Of a stretch of DNA of 64,000 nt, positions 8,664 to 17,526 are shown piece by piece. The stretch is from Halorientalis pallida. Its GTDB lineage: Archaea > Halobacteriota > Halobacteria > Halobacteriales > Haloarculaceae. The notes under the pieces were generated by a model. It was not told the DNA's origin, searched no databases, and was given only the letters and a program-made list of their open reading frames with translations. Positions within the stretch are counted from its first letter, which is position 1. Every line of letters begins with the position of its first letter. The stretch is taken from positions 418,424 through 482,423 of the forward strand of contig NZ_RDFA01000001.1 in assembly GCF_004118325.1 (NCBI RefSeq). The letters are read 5' to 3'. Made by a program: the position numbers and the translations under genes.

Positions 8664-9775
8664 CACTTGCGAGTCACGAGTCGGAGCACGTCCTCGTCCG
8701 CGAGTTCGTGGCCCGTCCCGACCTGTTGTTCGTCGTGTTTGGCGCTCGAACCGGAGACACGGGCGAAGCGGAACCGCTCTTCGAACTCGCCGCCCAGTTT
8801 CTCACACGCGTCCTCGACGGTGTCGCCCGAACGCAGGATGAGCGGTTCCTCGTAGTCGACGCCCCGGCCCGGCTTGTCCATGTAGATCCGGATCAGACCG
8901 AGTGCCTCCCAGATTTTTTCTTTCAGTGCGTCCAGACCCTTCCCCTCCTCGGCGCTAATGAACACCGCCTCGTCGGGGTCGATGTCGTGGTCCCGGAGGT
9001 TCTCTTCGACGGTCGGTAGGTAGTCCGGGTCGATCAGGTCGGCCTTGTTGACGACCTCGATGGAGGGGAGGTAGACACGGTTGTCCATCACGCCGTCGAT
9101 GAGACGGTCGATGTCGACCTGCTCGCCGACGGTCACGTCGGCGTTGACGAACCCCTGGTCGCGGAGGACCTGTTTGATCGTCTCCTCGTCCAGGTCGAGG
9201 TCGGCGCTGGCGTTGACGTCGATGCCACCTTTCCCCTTCCGGCGGATCGTCACCCGCGGCGGTTCCGTATCGACACGGACGTCGTTCTTGTACAGTTCCT
9301 CGCGCAGGCGCGCGCACTGGTCGATCTCGAACACGTCCATGACGAAGACCACGAGGTCGGCCGTCCGGACGACCGAGAGGACCGCCTGACCGTCGCCGCG
9401 GCCCTCGGCGGCTCCCTCGATGAGGCCGGGCACGTCGAGCATCTGGATGTTCGCACCGTTGTGCTGGAGCATGCCGGGGTTGACGTCGAGCGTGGTGAAC
9501 TCGTACTCGCCGACCTCACTGTCGGCGTTGGTCAGGGCGTTCAACAGCGTCGACTTCCCGACGCTGGGAAACCCCACGAGCGCGACGGTGGCGTCGCCGT
9601 GTTTCTCGACGGCGTAGCCGCCGCCACCGCCGGAGCCGGACTGCTGTTTCTCGAGTTCCTCTTTCTTCTGTGCGAGTTTGGACTTCAGCCGGCCGATGTG
9701 GGCCTCGGTCGACTTGTTGTAGGGAGTCTCGGCTATCTCCTCCTCGATCTCCTCGATCTCCTCCTCCAGGCCCAT
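8663..9775 (-). CDS. DRG/Rbg-type OBG-family GTPase
   Basis: This 370-residue translation-associated GTPase belongs to the conserved archaeal/eukaryotic DRG group. An acidic helical N-terminus (1-45) and glycine linker lead to G1 GFPSVGKS (68-75), a G2 threonine in EFTT, G3 DVPG (114-117), the DRG-specific S5D2L insert around EPPRVTIRRKGKGG, G4 NKAD (243-246), G5 SAEEG and a C-terminal TGS domain ending in VLRLVTRK. ATG at 9775 matches the family start MGLEEEIEEIE; the GTG 24 bp upstream is less likely. It leads an apparent operon with the overlapping membrane protein gene and the VOC gene. Confidence 0.93.
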   Translation of the reverse strand: MGLEEEIEEIEEEIAETPYNKSTEAHIGRLKSKLAQKKEELEKQQSGSGGGGGYAVEKHGDATVALVGFPSVGKSTLLNALTNADSEVGEYEFTTLDVNPGMLQHNGANIQMLDVPGLIEGAAEGRGDGQAVLSVVRTADLVVFVMDVFEIDQCARLREELYKNDVRVDTEPPRVTIRRKGKGGIDVNASADLDLDEETIKQVLRDQGFVNADVTVGEQVDIDRLIDGVMDNRVYLPSIEVVNKADLIDPDYLPTVEENLRDHDIDPDEAVFISAEEGKGLDALKEKIWEALGLIRIYMDKPGRGVDYEEPLILRSGDTVEDACEKLGGEFEERFRFARVSGSSAKHDEQQVGTGHELADEDVLRLVTRK

Positions 9776-9952
9776 TAGGGGACAGTCGGCAACCGTCACC
9801 CAAAAGCGCTTTCGTTGGGTCCCGTCGCGAGACCACGACCGCCGAGCGACGCAGAGGAATTATGACCCACGGGTGAGACGGCTACGACGGATGCACACCG
9901 GAACCGGCCGGCCTGCCGTTCTGATCCGAGACGACTGGCACCGGGAGGACCA

Positions 9953-11413
9953 ATGAGTAGCGGCAGTCACGGCGAGCGCAAACCCGAGGCCGAACTCGGC
10001 CTGCTCGACGCCACCATGATCGGCATGGGTGCGATGATCGGCGCGGGCATCTTCGTGTTGACCGGCCTGGCCGCCGAGATCGCCGGTCCGGCCGCGATCG
10101 CCGTGTTCGCGCTGAACGGCGTCGTCACGGCGTTCACCGGCCTCTCCTACGCCGAACTCGCCTCGGCGATCCCGAAGAGTGGCGGGGGTTACGCCTTCGT
10201 CCGCGAGGTGTTCGACGACCTGAGTTCGTTCCTGATGGGCTGGATGCTCTGGTTCGCGTACATGATCGCCGGCGCGCTGTACGCGCTCGGTTTCGCGCCC
10301 AACTTTCTCGAACTGCTTCACGTCTACGGGTTCGCCCCGGCACCGGACGAGGTGGGCGCGGTCGCGCTCCCGCTGCTCGACGCCGCCGTCCCGGTCAGCG
10401 TCGGCCTGGCGTTCACCGCAGTCCTGTTGCTGGTCGCGCTGAACGCCGCCTCGACCGCCGCGAGCGGGAGCGTCGAGACCATCTTCACCATCGTGAAGGT
10501 CGGTATTCTGGTGGTGTTCGTCGCCTTCGGCGCGCTCTCGCCGATGTTCTCGACCGCCGAGTTCCAGCCGCTGTTCCCCGCGGACGGCTCGGCCTTCGCG
10601 ATCCTCCCCGCGATGGGGCTGACCTTCATCGCCTTCGAGGGGTACGACCTCATCACCACGGTGACGGAGGAGGTGAAGAATCCGCGCGAGAACATTCCCA
10701 AGGCCATCTTCCTGAGCCTCGCCGTGACCGTCGTGGTCTACCTGGCGGTGGTCACGGTGGCTATCGGGACGCTCGGGGCGCAGGGCCTGGCCGAGGCCGG
10801 TGAGGCCGGCATCGCACAGGCGGCCACGGAGTTCATGCCGACGGGCCTGCCGGTGATTCAAAACGGCGGCGCGATCATCGTCTTCGGCGCGGTGTTCTCG
10901 ACGCTGACCGCGCTGAACGCCGTCGTCATCGCCTCCTCACGGGTCGCGTTCTCGATGGGACGTGAGGGGCAGTTACTCCCCTCGATCGGACAGCTTCACC
11001 ACCGGTTCGGGACGCCCTTCGTCGCCATCCTGGCGAGCGCGGTCGTCATGCTGGGCTCGGTGGCCCTGCCGACAAAGAGCGCGGGGAACATGTCGAGCCT
11101 GTTTTTCCTGCTCTCGTTCGTCGTCGTCAACGGTGCGGTCATCCGGTTGCGCCGGGAACGTCCCGACATGAAACGGCCCTACGAGATGCCCTACTACCCG
11201 GTGCCGCCGATACTGGGCATTGCACTGAACCTGGTGTTGACCGGCGTCCTCGTCTGGTATCTGGTGCAGACGGACCCGCTGGCGCTGGTCCTCAGCGTCG
11301 GTTGGATACTGCTCGGGGGGCTGGCCTATCTCGGCCTGAACCGGTGGCGGTCGGCCGAAGAGACCGGCAGGCCCGGGACGCCTGCAGACGCGGTTCCACA
11401 GGAGGACGACTGA
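9953..11413 (+). CDS. APC-family amino-acid/cation transporter
   Basis: The 486-residue membrane protein has about twelve hydrophobic segments. The first helix carries the APC substrate-site motif GMGAMIGAGIFVLTG (residues 23-37), and the TM6 region has FIAFEGYDLITTVTEEVKNPRENIPKAI, typical of the APC superfamily. It would import amino acids or amines in symport with cations. A TrkA-type RCK protein follows after a single base, and a fixed pairing of an APC carrier with an RCK-domain protein suggests nucleotide- or ion-controlled transport. The substrate cannot be told from sequence. Confidence 0.88.
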   Translation: MSSGSHGERKPEAELGLLDATMIGMGAMIGAGIFVLTGLAAEIAGPAAIAVFALNGVVTAFTGLSYAELASAIPKSGGGYAFVREVFDDLSSFLMGWMLWFAYMIAGALYALGFAPNFLELLHVYGFAPAPDEVGAVALPLLDAAVPVSVGLAFTAVLLLVALNAASTAASGSVETIFTIVKVGILVVFVAFGALSPMFSTAEFQPLFPADGSAFAILPAMGLTFIAFEGYDLITTVTEEVKNPRENIPKAIFLSLAVTVVVYLAVVTVAIGTLGAQGLAEAGEAGIAQAATEFMPTGLPVIQNGGAIIVFGAVFSTLTALNAVVIASSRVAFSMGREGQLLPSIGQLHHRFGTPFVAILASAVVMLGSVALPTKSAGNMSSLFFLLSFVVVNGAVIRLRRERPDMKRPYEMPYYPVPPILGIALNLVLTGVLVWYLVQTDPLALVLSVGWILLGGLAYLGLNRWRSAEETGRPGTPADAVPQEDD

Positions 11414-11414
11414 C

Positions 11415-12071
11415 ATGACACAGGACCTGAACGTCATCATCGTTGGCGGTGGGCGCGTCGGCTTCCAGACAACGGCCATCCTCGCCGAGCGAGGCCACGA
11501 TATCACCGTCGTGGAGCGCGATCCGGAGGTGTGTGACGCCATCGCCGACGAGTACGTCGCGACGATCATCCAGGGTGACGCGACCGATCCGGCGATCCTC
11601 GAACAGGCCGACGTGGCGCGGGCGGACGTGATCGCGGGCCTGACCGCCAACACCGGCGTGAACCTCGCAGTCTGTCTCGAAGCCACGGAGATGAACGGCG
11701 GCGGCATCCGGACTATCGCCCGCGTCGAACGCCTCGGCGGGGAAGAGTACACGCGGTTCGTCGACGCCGTCGTGTTCCCGGAGCGCGCGGGCGCGCGCAT
11801 GGCCGCGAACGAAATAATCGGTGGCGACGTGGAGACCATCAGCGACGTGACCGAGACGTTGGACATCATGCAGGTCCGGGTAGCCGAGGGTGCGCCGGCG
11901 GCGGGCAAGGCGCTCGCGAACGTCAACTTCCCGACGGGGACGCTGGTCATCTCCGACGACGACGGCGAGCGCATCGCCGGGCCGGAGACCACTCTCGACG
12001 CCGGTAAACGCTACGTCGTCGCCGTCGAACCCGGTGTGGCCGACGAGGTCATGAATCTCCTTCGGGGCTAA
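11415..12071 (+). CDS. trkA: TrkA-type RCK-N/RCK-C regulatory protein
   Basis: The 218-residue cytosolic protein has one RCK-N domain with the NAD-binding motif VGGGRVG (10-16) and acidic E33 at the end of the second strand (ITVVERD), then an RCK-C (TrkA-C) domain from about residue 140. Such subunits bind NAD(H), ATP or ions and gate potassium carriers. The gene starts two bases after the APC transporter stop, so it is in the same operon and may regulate that carrier instead of a Trk system. Its last 23 bp overlap the end of the convergent antiporter gene. Confidence 0.85.
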   Translation: MTQDLNVIIVGGGRVGFQTTAILAERGHDITVVERDPEVCDAIADEYVATIIQGDATDPAILEQADVARADVIAGLTANTGVNLAVCLEATEMNGGGIRTIARVERLGGEEYTRFVDAVVFPERAGARMAANEIIGGDVETISDVTETLDIMQVRVAEGAPAAGKALANVNFPTGTLVISDDDGERIAGPETTLDAGKRYVVAVEPGVADEVMNLLRG

Positions 12072-13293
12072 CGGTGAGTTTTCGCGCCCGCTCGATCACA
12101 CTGGCGTTCTGGATCAACAGCGTTCCGACGATACTCATCACGAGCACGTAGCCCACGGCGAAGGCCGGCACGACTTCGCCGAGCGTGCCGGTACTGGCCC
12201 CGGCGGTCGCGGCCAGCGTCGCGAGGATCAGGGAGAACTCGCCCCGTGGTACCATCCCGAGCCCGACCCGGAGCGACCGGCGGGAATCGAGGTCGTACAC
12301 CCGACCCGAGAGCGTTCCGCTCAGGAGTTTGCTCGCGGTCGTCACGACTACCGCAGCTGCGAGCAGGAGGGCCACGTCCGCCAGCAGGGTCACGTCGGTC
12401 GTCAGCCCGATCGAGAAGAAGAAGACGGCCGCGAAGAAGTCACGGGACGGCGCGATCACGTGCTCGATCCGTTCGGTGTGTTCGGTCCCGCTGAACGCGG
12501 TGCCGACGAAGAAGGCCGCCACCGCCTCGCTGACGCCCATCGCCAGCGCGACGCCGGCGATCAGCGTGGTGACACCCAGTACGCGCAACAGGAACAGTTC
12601 GTCGGAGCCGGTGCCGAACAGTCGCTCGACCGCGCCCGAGCCGTACCACGCGGCTCCGAACAGGACCCCCAGGAAAGCGAAGGCGATACCGACGGAGACG
12701 GCGGCGTCGGCAATCGAGCCACCGCCCAGCGCCACCGCCGAGAGGACCGCCAGGTAGATCGCGATGAAGATGTCCTCGAACACCAGCGTACCGAGGATCG
12801 GCCCGCTCTCGGGGTTGGCGACCCACCCCTCGTCGATGATCGATTTGGTGATCACCGCGCTCGACGAGATGTAGACGATACCCGCGAGAAACAGCGTCTC
12901 GACGGGACCGAAGCCGAACGCGAACCCGATGGCGAGGCCGACACCGAAGTTGACGACCAGATCGATCACGCCGATGCTCGCGATGCGACGGCTGTCGCCG
13001 AGCAGTTGGGAGACGCTGAACTCCAATCCCAGAAAGAAGAGGAGGAGGACGATCCCGAGTTCGGCCAGGCCGGCGACGAGGTCGCTATCGGAGACCAGTT
13101 GCAGGGACACGTCGCCGACCGCGCCGAGTGCGACCGGCGAGAGGTCCCCGATCGTGGTCGGGAAGTTCGGGCCGACGAGGACGCCGATCACGATGTAGGC
13201 GGGAATGACCGACAACCCGTAGCGGTAGACGACCGAGCCGGCGATCGCGAGCGCGGTGATCGCGATGCCGATCTCGTAGAGCGCGACGGCCAT
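12049..13293 (-). CDS. CPA2-family cation:proton antiporter
   Basis: The 414-residue, twelve- to thirteen-helix protein is a KefB/NhaS-like monovalent cation/proton antiporter. Family features seen are GVLVGPNFPTT near the start, LFFLGLEFSVSQLLGDSRRI, the SSSAVITKSIIDEG motif of the ion-binding helix and VPRGEFSLILA near the C-terminus. It probably exports potassium or sodium in exchange for protons, important for a salt-in halophile. Its ATG directly follows the stop of the upstream KhtT-like gene, so the two form a subunit pair. The 3' end overlaps trkA tail to tail. Confidence 0.9.
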   Translation of the reverse strand: MAVALYEIGIAITALAIAGSVVYRYGLSVIPAYIVIGVLVGPNFPTTIGDLSPVALGAVGDVSLQLVSDSDLVAGLAELGIVLLLFFLGLEFSVSQLLGDSRRIASIGVIDLVVNFGVGLAIGFAFGFGPVETLFLAGIVYISSSAVITKSIIDEGWVANPESGPILGTLVFEDIFIAIYLAVLSAVALGGGSIADAAVSVGIAFAFLGVLFGAAWYGSGAVERLFGTGSDELFLLRVLGVTTLIAGVALAMGVSEAVAAFFVGTAFSGTEHTERIEHVIAPSRDFFAAVFFFSIGLTTDVTLLADVALLLAAAVVVTTASKLLSGTLSGRVYDLDSRRSLRVGLGMVPRGEFSLILATLAATAGASTGTLGEVVPAFAVGYVLVMSIVGTLLIQNASVIERARKLTVSPEGDS

Positions 13294-13800
13294 CTATTCG
13301 TCTGGGCCCTCGTCCACGCCGTTCCCGCCGAGCATCTCCTCGAGCGCGTTCTGTTCCTCGCGGGTGCCGAGCGTAACCAGCACGTCGCCGACCCGGAGTT
13401 CGAACTCCGGGCCGGGGTTGGGGTAGGTTTCGGAGTCGCGCTGAACCGCTAGCACGGAGACGCCGAGCGCCTGTCGGAGGTCGGCCTCGCCTAGCGTCTG
13501 ACCGGCGAGTTCGGAGTCGGCGTGTAGATCGAGCCACTCGATGAAGGCATCGCCCAGCGGGACCTGCACCTCGTCGGTCTCGACGGGCTGGAAGTAGGCT
13601 CCTTCGATGATCGACCCGAGCTTCCGGGCCGTCTCGCCGCTCACCGTGAACAACTTCTCGCTGTCGGCGTCGGGGTCGGGCCGGCGGTAGACCTCGCGTT
13701 TGCCGTCGTGGTGGATGAGGACGACCAGGCGCTTCCCGCCGCCGATCTCGATCTCGAACTTCTTGCCCACGCCGGGCACCTCGGTCTCGTAGACGGTCAT
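13294..13800 (-). CDS. KhtT-like TrkA-C regulatory subunit of the antiporter
   Basis: The 168-residue soluble protein has an N-terminal domain (TEVPGVGKKFEIEIGGGKRLVVLIHHDGKREVYRR) typical of KhtT-type antiporter regulatory subunits and a C-terminal TrkA-C domain from about residue 80. In Bacillus, KhtT binds cyclic-di-AMP and controls KhtU antiport; haloarchaea also make cyclic-di-AMP, so a similar role is plausible but not shown. Its TAG stop is immediately followed by the ATG of the antiporter gene. The ATG at 13800 is the clear start. Confidence 0.85.
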   Translation of the reverse strand: MTVYETEVPGVGKKFEIEIGGGKRLVVLIHHDGKREVYRRPDPDADSEKLFTVSGETARKLGSIIEGAYFQPVETDEVQVPLGDAFIEWLDLHADSELAGQTLGEADLRQALGVSVLAVQRDSETYPNPGPEFELRVGDVLVTLGTREEQNALEEMLGGNGVDEGPDE

Positions 13801-13906
13801 GCGGTGAGATGGACTGGACCGAGCATAAAGGCAGTGTGGGCGCTGGGCCACGTGCGCCCCGCAGACGGGAGAGCGGGCGACCGTTTCGATACACCTATAC
13901 GGCGAG

Positions 13907-14125
13907 ATGGCTTTCATTCGGGTGATGCCCGACGCGGCTCTGCTGCGCGACAGTACGCAAATCCTGCTCCCGGAGGAAGCCCTCGACGGGCTCCGGGAAG
14001 AACTGGAGCACCGGTTTACGCTGACGATTCGTTCCGAAGAGCAGGGGGTGCGCATCGTCGGCAGTCCCGTCGAGATCAAGGAAGCGAGCGCGTACCTCTC
14101 TCGGAACGGCATCTCGGTCCAGTAG
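13907..14125 (+). CDS. Small conserved haloarchaeal protein (VNG_1110C-like)
   Basis: The 72-residue protein has an alternating pattern of strands and helices (IRVMPDAALLRDSTQILLP, then VRIVGSPVEIKEASAYLSRNGISV), suggesting a compact alpha/beta or KH-like fold. Nothing catalytic is visible. I recall small proteins of this type beside the uL11 gene in other haloarchaea, which supports it as a real gene. It lies 118 bp ahead of rpl11 in the same direction, but rpl11 appears to have its own promoter. Function unknown. Confidence 0.7.
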   Translation: MAFIRVMPDAALLRDSTQILLPEEALDGLREELEHRFTLTIRSEEQGVRIVGSPVEIKEASAYLSRNGISVQ

Positions 14126-14212
14126 TCGGGCGCTGCCGCCCGCCGGTCCCGCTTCTCACACCGCAACCCGAGAGCGTGTGCTCCGTCGACACACTCGCCG
14201 GGGAAAGCAACC

Positions 14213-14220
14213 GTTAAAAG
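14213..14220 (+). promoter_or_regulatory. TATA box of rpl11
   Basis: GTTAAAAG lies 24-31 bp before the ATG of the uL11 gene. At the usual archaeal spacing the transcript would begin at or a few bases before the ATG, so the mRNA should be leaderless, separate from the uL1-uL10-P1 transcript. Confidence 0.55.
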
Positions 14221-14243
14221 CGCGCCCCCACGATAGGTTCGAT

Positions 14244-14726
14244 ATGGCTGGAACCATCGAAGTACTCGTCCCTGGCGGGCAGGCCAACCCCGGACCGCCG
14301 CTCGGTCCGGAACTCGGCCCGACGCCCGTCGACGTACAGGCAGTCGTCCAGGAGATCAACGACCAGACCGAAGCCTTCGACGGCACCGAAGTGCCCGTCA
14401 CCGTCGAGTACGACGACGAAGGCGACTTCGAGATCGAGGTCGGCGTCCCGCCGACGGCCGAACTCGTCAAAGACGAGGCCGGCTTCGACACCGGGAGCGG
14501 CGAACCCCAGGAGAACTTCGTCGCGGACCTGTCGGTCGACCAGGTCAAGCAGATCGCCGAGCAGAAACACCCGGACCTGCTGGCCTACGACCTGAAAAAC
14601 GCCGCCAAGGAAGTCGTCGGTACCTGCACCTCGCTGGGCGTCACCATCGAGGGCAACAACCCCCGTGAGTTCAAAGAGCGCATCGACGAGGGCGAGTACG
14701 ACGACCAGTTCGCGGCCGAAGCCTGA
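14244..14726 (+). CDS. rpl11: Ribosomal protein uL11
   Basis: The 160-residue protein binds the GTPase-associated centre of 23S rRNA at the base of the stalk. The proline-rich N-terminal loop GGQANPGPPLGPELGPTPVD (residues 11-30), at the thiostrepton site, and the C-terminal rRNA-binding helix region LLAYDLKNAAKEVVGTCTSLGVTIEG are complete. The longer open frame upstream would add 22 residues absent from the family, and the TATA position supports ATG at 14244. In this genome uL11 is separated from uL1 by two carotenoid genes, although the four stalk genes are often adjacent. Confidence 0.97.
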   Translation: MAGTIEVLVPGGQANPGPPLGPELGPTPVDVQAVVQEINDQTEAFDGTEVPVTVEYDDEGDFEIEVGVPPTAELVKDEAGFDTGSGEPQENFVADLSVDQVKQIAEQKHPDLLAYDLKNAAKEVVGTCTSLGVTIEGNNPREFKERIDEGEYDDQFAAEA

Positions 14727-14743
14727 TCGGCCCGGCCCACTTC

Positions 14744-16297
14744 TCATTCGCTCGTCAGTCCCGGCAGTAGCGACTGCGTCGTGGCGTCTTCCCGGACTGC
14801 GTTCGCCGTGTGTTCGGCGCTGATCAGACACATCGGGAGTCCGATACCCGGCGTGGTGTACCCACCGACGTAGTAGAGCTCGTCGGCACCGCCCCGGTGC
14901 CCTGGCCGCAGCGGCCCGGTCTGCCGGAGCGTGTGGGCCAGCCCCAGCGCGGTCCCACGTGGCGCGTTGACCCACTCGGCGAACTCGGAGACACAGGCAG
15001 TCTCCTCGAATTCGATCCGGCCGCGCAGATCGACCCCGGTGTGTGTCGTCAGATCCGCCAGCACCTGCTCGCGGAACCGCTCTCTGACCTCGGGGCCGTC
15101 GTCCAGCCCCGGTGCGATGGGAACGAGGACGACGACGGTGTGGTGTCCCTCGGGGGCCGCATCGTCGTCGGTCAGCGAGGGCACGTTCACGTAGTAGGCC
15201 GGGTCCTCGGGCCACGACGGTTCGTCGAAGATGGTCTCGAAGTGGGGGTCCCAGTCCTCGGGAAGAATCAGCGTGTGGTGTTCGAGCGGGGCCACGTCGC
15301 CCTCGACGCCCAGGTAGAGCATGAACGCCGAGGGAGCGTAGGTCCGGTCGGCCCAGTAGTCGTCGTCCTGCCGGCGGGCCCGCGCGGGCAGGAGGTCGCG
15401 CTCGACGTGTGCTGGGTTGGCGTTACAGACCACGCGATCCGTACGGTGGCGGTCACACTCGGTCGTGACCGTCGCGGGCGACCCGGGCTCGATGGCGGTG
15501 ACCGTCTCGCCAGTTCGGAACGTGACCCCGTGTTCGCGGCCGAGGTCCCGCAGGGCCTCGACGAGGCTGTAGATGCCGTTCTCGGGGTAGAACACGCCAA
15601 GCTCGAAGTCGACGTGCGCCATGAGGTTGTAGAGCGCGGGGGTGTTGTGGGGCGCGCCGCCGAGGAAGACGAGGGTGTACTGGACGAGTTGCCGGAGTTT
15701 CGGGTGGTCGAAGTAGTCGGCCGCGTGATCCTGCATCGAGCCCAGGAACGTCAGTCCGCGGGCGGAGCGGACCACGTCGAGGTCCACCCAGTCCCGGAGC
15801 CGGGGGCGGTCCTCGTAGACGAACCGCTCCATCCCGATCCGGTAGGTCTCGGCCGCCTCGTCGAGGTACGCCCGGAAGGCCTCGCCCGCGCCCGACTCGT
15901 AGGACTCGAAGCGCTCCGCGACGGCCTCGGGGTCGTCCGGGACCGCCACCTCGGCACCGTCCTTCCAGTGGATCCGGTAGTGCGGATCGAGGCGCTCGAG
16001 GTCGTAGAAGTCGCCGGGTTCGCGGTCGAAGTGGGCGAAGTAGCGCTCGAACACGTCGGGCATGAGGTACCAGGAGGGGCCGGCGTCGAACCGGAACCCC
16101 TCGCCCTCGGTGCGCGTGGCGACCCCGCCGAGGTCGTCGTTGCGCTCGATCACGGTCACGTCGGCGCCCATCGCCGCCAGGTACGGTGCCGTCGCCAGCC
16201 CGCCGACGCCGCCGCCGACGACGACGGTTCGTTCGCCGGCCAGCGGAGACCCGTCGAGGTCGGGACCGTTCGGTCCGCGGAAGTCGTCACCGTGCAT
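14744..16297 (-). CDS. crtI: Phytoene desaturase-type carotenoid oxidoreductase (CrtI family)
   Basis: The 517-residue FAD enzyme belongs to the CrtI/CrtD desaturase family of carotenoid synthesis, here expected to act toward lycopene and bacterioruberin. It has the dinucleotide-binding motif VVVGGGVGGLATAPYLAAMGADVTVIE near the N-terminus, GGVATRTEGEGFRFDAGPSWYL, and a C-terminal FAD signature ELYYVGGYTTPGIGLPMCLISAE. ATG at 16297 was chosen because the upstream extension is not family-like. The gene diverges from the Brp/Blh-like gene 105 bp away, so shared promoter control is likely. Whether it is phytoene desaturase or a related 3,4-desaturase is not certain. Confidence 0.88.
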   Translation of the reverse strand: MHGDDFRGPNGPDLDGSPLAGERTVVVGGGVGGLATAPYLAAMGADVTVIERNDDLGGVATRTEGEGFRFDAGPSWYLMPDVFERYFAHFDREPGDFYDLERLDPHYRIHWKDGAEVAVPDDPEAVAERFESYESGAGEAFRAYLDEAAETYRIGMERFVYEDRPRLRDWVDLDVVRSARGLTFLGSMQDHAADYFDHPKLRQLVQYTLVFLGGAPHNTPALYNLMAHVDFELGVFYPENGIYSLVEALRDLGREHGVTFRTGETVTAIEPGSPATVTTECDRHRTDRVVCNANPAHVERDLLPARARRQDDDYWADRTYAPSAFMLYLGVEGDVAPLEHHTLILPEDWDPHFETIFDEPSWPEDPAYYVNVPSLTDDDAAPEGHHTVVVLVPIAPGLDDGPEVRERFREQVLADLTTHTGVDLRGRIEFEETACVSEFAEWVNAPRGTALGLAHTLRQTGPLRPGHRGGADELYYVGGYTTPGIGLPMCLISAEHTANAVREDATTQSLLPGLTSE

Positions 16298-16402
16298 GGT
16301 CGTTCCGGCTAGGGAGCCAACCCATTTCGAGCCTGTACCGAATTCCTGCGGTTCGGGAACGGGCACCGCCCCTTTTTCCGACCGATTCCCTAGTCGCCGT
16401 CG

Positions 16403-17416
16403 ATGTTCGGCACCGTCGAGCGACGGCTTCCGACCGACGGCGAGGGCGCGGCCGGCCGCCTGCTAGTGGCGTCGTGGGCGCTGTTCGCCGGCCTGACCGT
16501 CCTGTTCGGGGCCGCCACCGTCTTCGAGACGACCGTACCGATACGTTACCAGGCCATCGCGTACCTGGCGCTGATGATCGGGGTCAGCCTCCCCCACGGC
16601 GGGTTCGAACACGTCGCCAACCTCCGCGGGCGCGGGGAGTCGTTCCAGGTCCGATACCTGCTGGCGTACCTGCTCCTGATCGGCGCGTCACTGGCCGTGT
16701 TCGTCCTCGCGCCGGCCGCGGGCCTGGCGCTCGCGGTCGCCATCACCTGCCTGAAAGGCGGGTTCGGCGGACTGCACGTCCTGGAATCGACGACCGGGAG
16801 CGACCACCTGACGAGTCGGCCACAGCGGGTCCTCGGGGCGCTCGTGCGTGGGGGCGCGGTGATGATCGTCCCCATGGTCGCGCACCCGGGCGTGTTCTAC
16901 ATGGTCAGTTACTATATGACGGCGCTGTTCGAACCGCAGGCGCTGGCCGACGCCGTGTGGCTGTTCGAGTCGCCGGCGCGTGAGGTTCTCGCGGGCGTGT
17001 ACCTGCTGGCTCTCCTGGTGCATCTGGTGTGGGGCTACCGGCGGGCCGACGGACTCGGTTCGTGGCTCCCGGAAGCCGGCGAGACGTCGTTGCTGGTGGC
17101 CTTCTTCGCGGTCGTCCCGCCGATCCTGGCCGTGGGCGTCTACTTCCCGTGCTGGTACGCGACGCGACAGACGGCGCGGTTGAGCGCGGGCGGCGGGTCG
17201 CTCCGGACGGTACTCGCCCGGGTCGCTCGCGGAGCGGTCGCGCCCTGGCTCGGGGCGCTCGCACTGCTCGCGGGGTTGGCGGTCGCGCTCCCGGAGGCAC
17301 CGACGACGCCGACCGGGTGGGTCGCGCTGTACAGCGTGTTCGTCGCCGTGATCGCGGTGCCCCACGTCCTCGTCGGGTCGTGGCTCGACCGGCGACGGGG
17401 GATCTGGACGACGTGA
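16403..17416 (+). CDS. Brp/Blh-family membrane protein lacking two conserved histidines
   Basis: The 337-residue protein has about nine membrane segments and resembles Brp/Blh, which cleave beta-carotene to retinal. Conserved parts are LPHGGFEH (63-70), a histidine at the second site (H125 in GLHVLES, where haloarchaeal enzymes have HWGQGD) and PHVLVGSWLD near the end (320-329). The third site is different: the usual WHxxRH reads WYATRQ (251-256), so two iron-ligand histidines are Y252 and Q256. It may therefore not be a normal dioxygenase. It diverges from crtI, consistent with a carotenoid role. Confidence 0.8.
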   Translation: MFGTVERRLPTDGEGAAGRLLVASWALFAGLTVLFGAATVFETTVPIRYQAIAYLALMIGVSLPHGGFEHVANLRGRGESFQVRYLLAYLLLIGASLAVFVLAPAAGLALAVAITCLKGGFGGLHVLESTTGSDHLTSRPQRVLGALVRGGAVMIVPMVAHPGVFYMVSYYMTALFEPQALADAVWLFESPAREVLAGVYLLALLVHLVWGYRRADGLGSWLPEAGETSLLVAFFAVVPPILAVGVYFPCWYATRQTARLSAGGGSLRTVLARVARGAVAPWLGALALLAGLAVALPEAPTTPTGWVALYSVFVAVIAVPHVLVGSWLDRRRGIWTT

Positions 17417-17433
17417 GCGGTTCGGTTCGACGG

Positions 17434-17441
17434 GTTTAAGT
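17434..17441 (+). promoter_or_regulatory. TATA box of the uL1-uL10-P1 operon
   Basis: The sequence gtttaagt fits a haloarchaeal TATA box. A start 24-28 bp downstream would fall near 17461-17466, directly at the foot of the leader hairpin and about 65 nt before the uL1 ATG. Confidence 0.5.
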
Positions 17442-17460
17442 TTGGCATCGGCCACGTTCC

Positions 17461-17493
17461 GGGTGAGACAGGCTTCGCCTGTTTCACTGACCC
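17461..17493 (+). promoter_or_regulatory. Candidate L1-binding autoregulatory hairpin in the operon leader
   Basis: The leader can fold with an outer stem GGGT/ACCC (17461-17464 with 17490-17493), an asymmetric internal loop, and an inner stem ACAGG-CTTCG-CCTGT with flanking pairs. Two helices around an asymmetric loop is the general shape of L1 binding sites in 23S rRNA and in archaeal L1 operon mRNAs, where free uL1 represses its own translation. The fold is read from sequence; binding is inferred. Confidence 0.55.
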
Positions 17494-17526
17494 GTAGGAG
17501 CGTTACGCGTACTACGGAGGTGAACG

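Noticed and set aside
14810-16312. 500-codon plus-strand frame opposite crtI
   Set aside because: It is the antisense shadow of crtI; composition is valine/aspartate-rich without domains.
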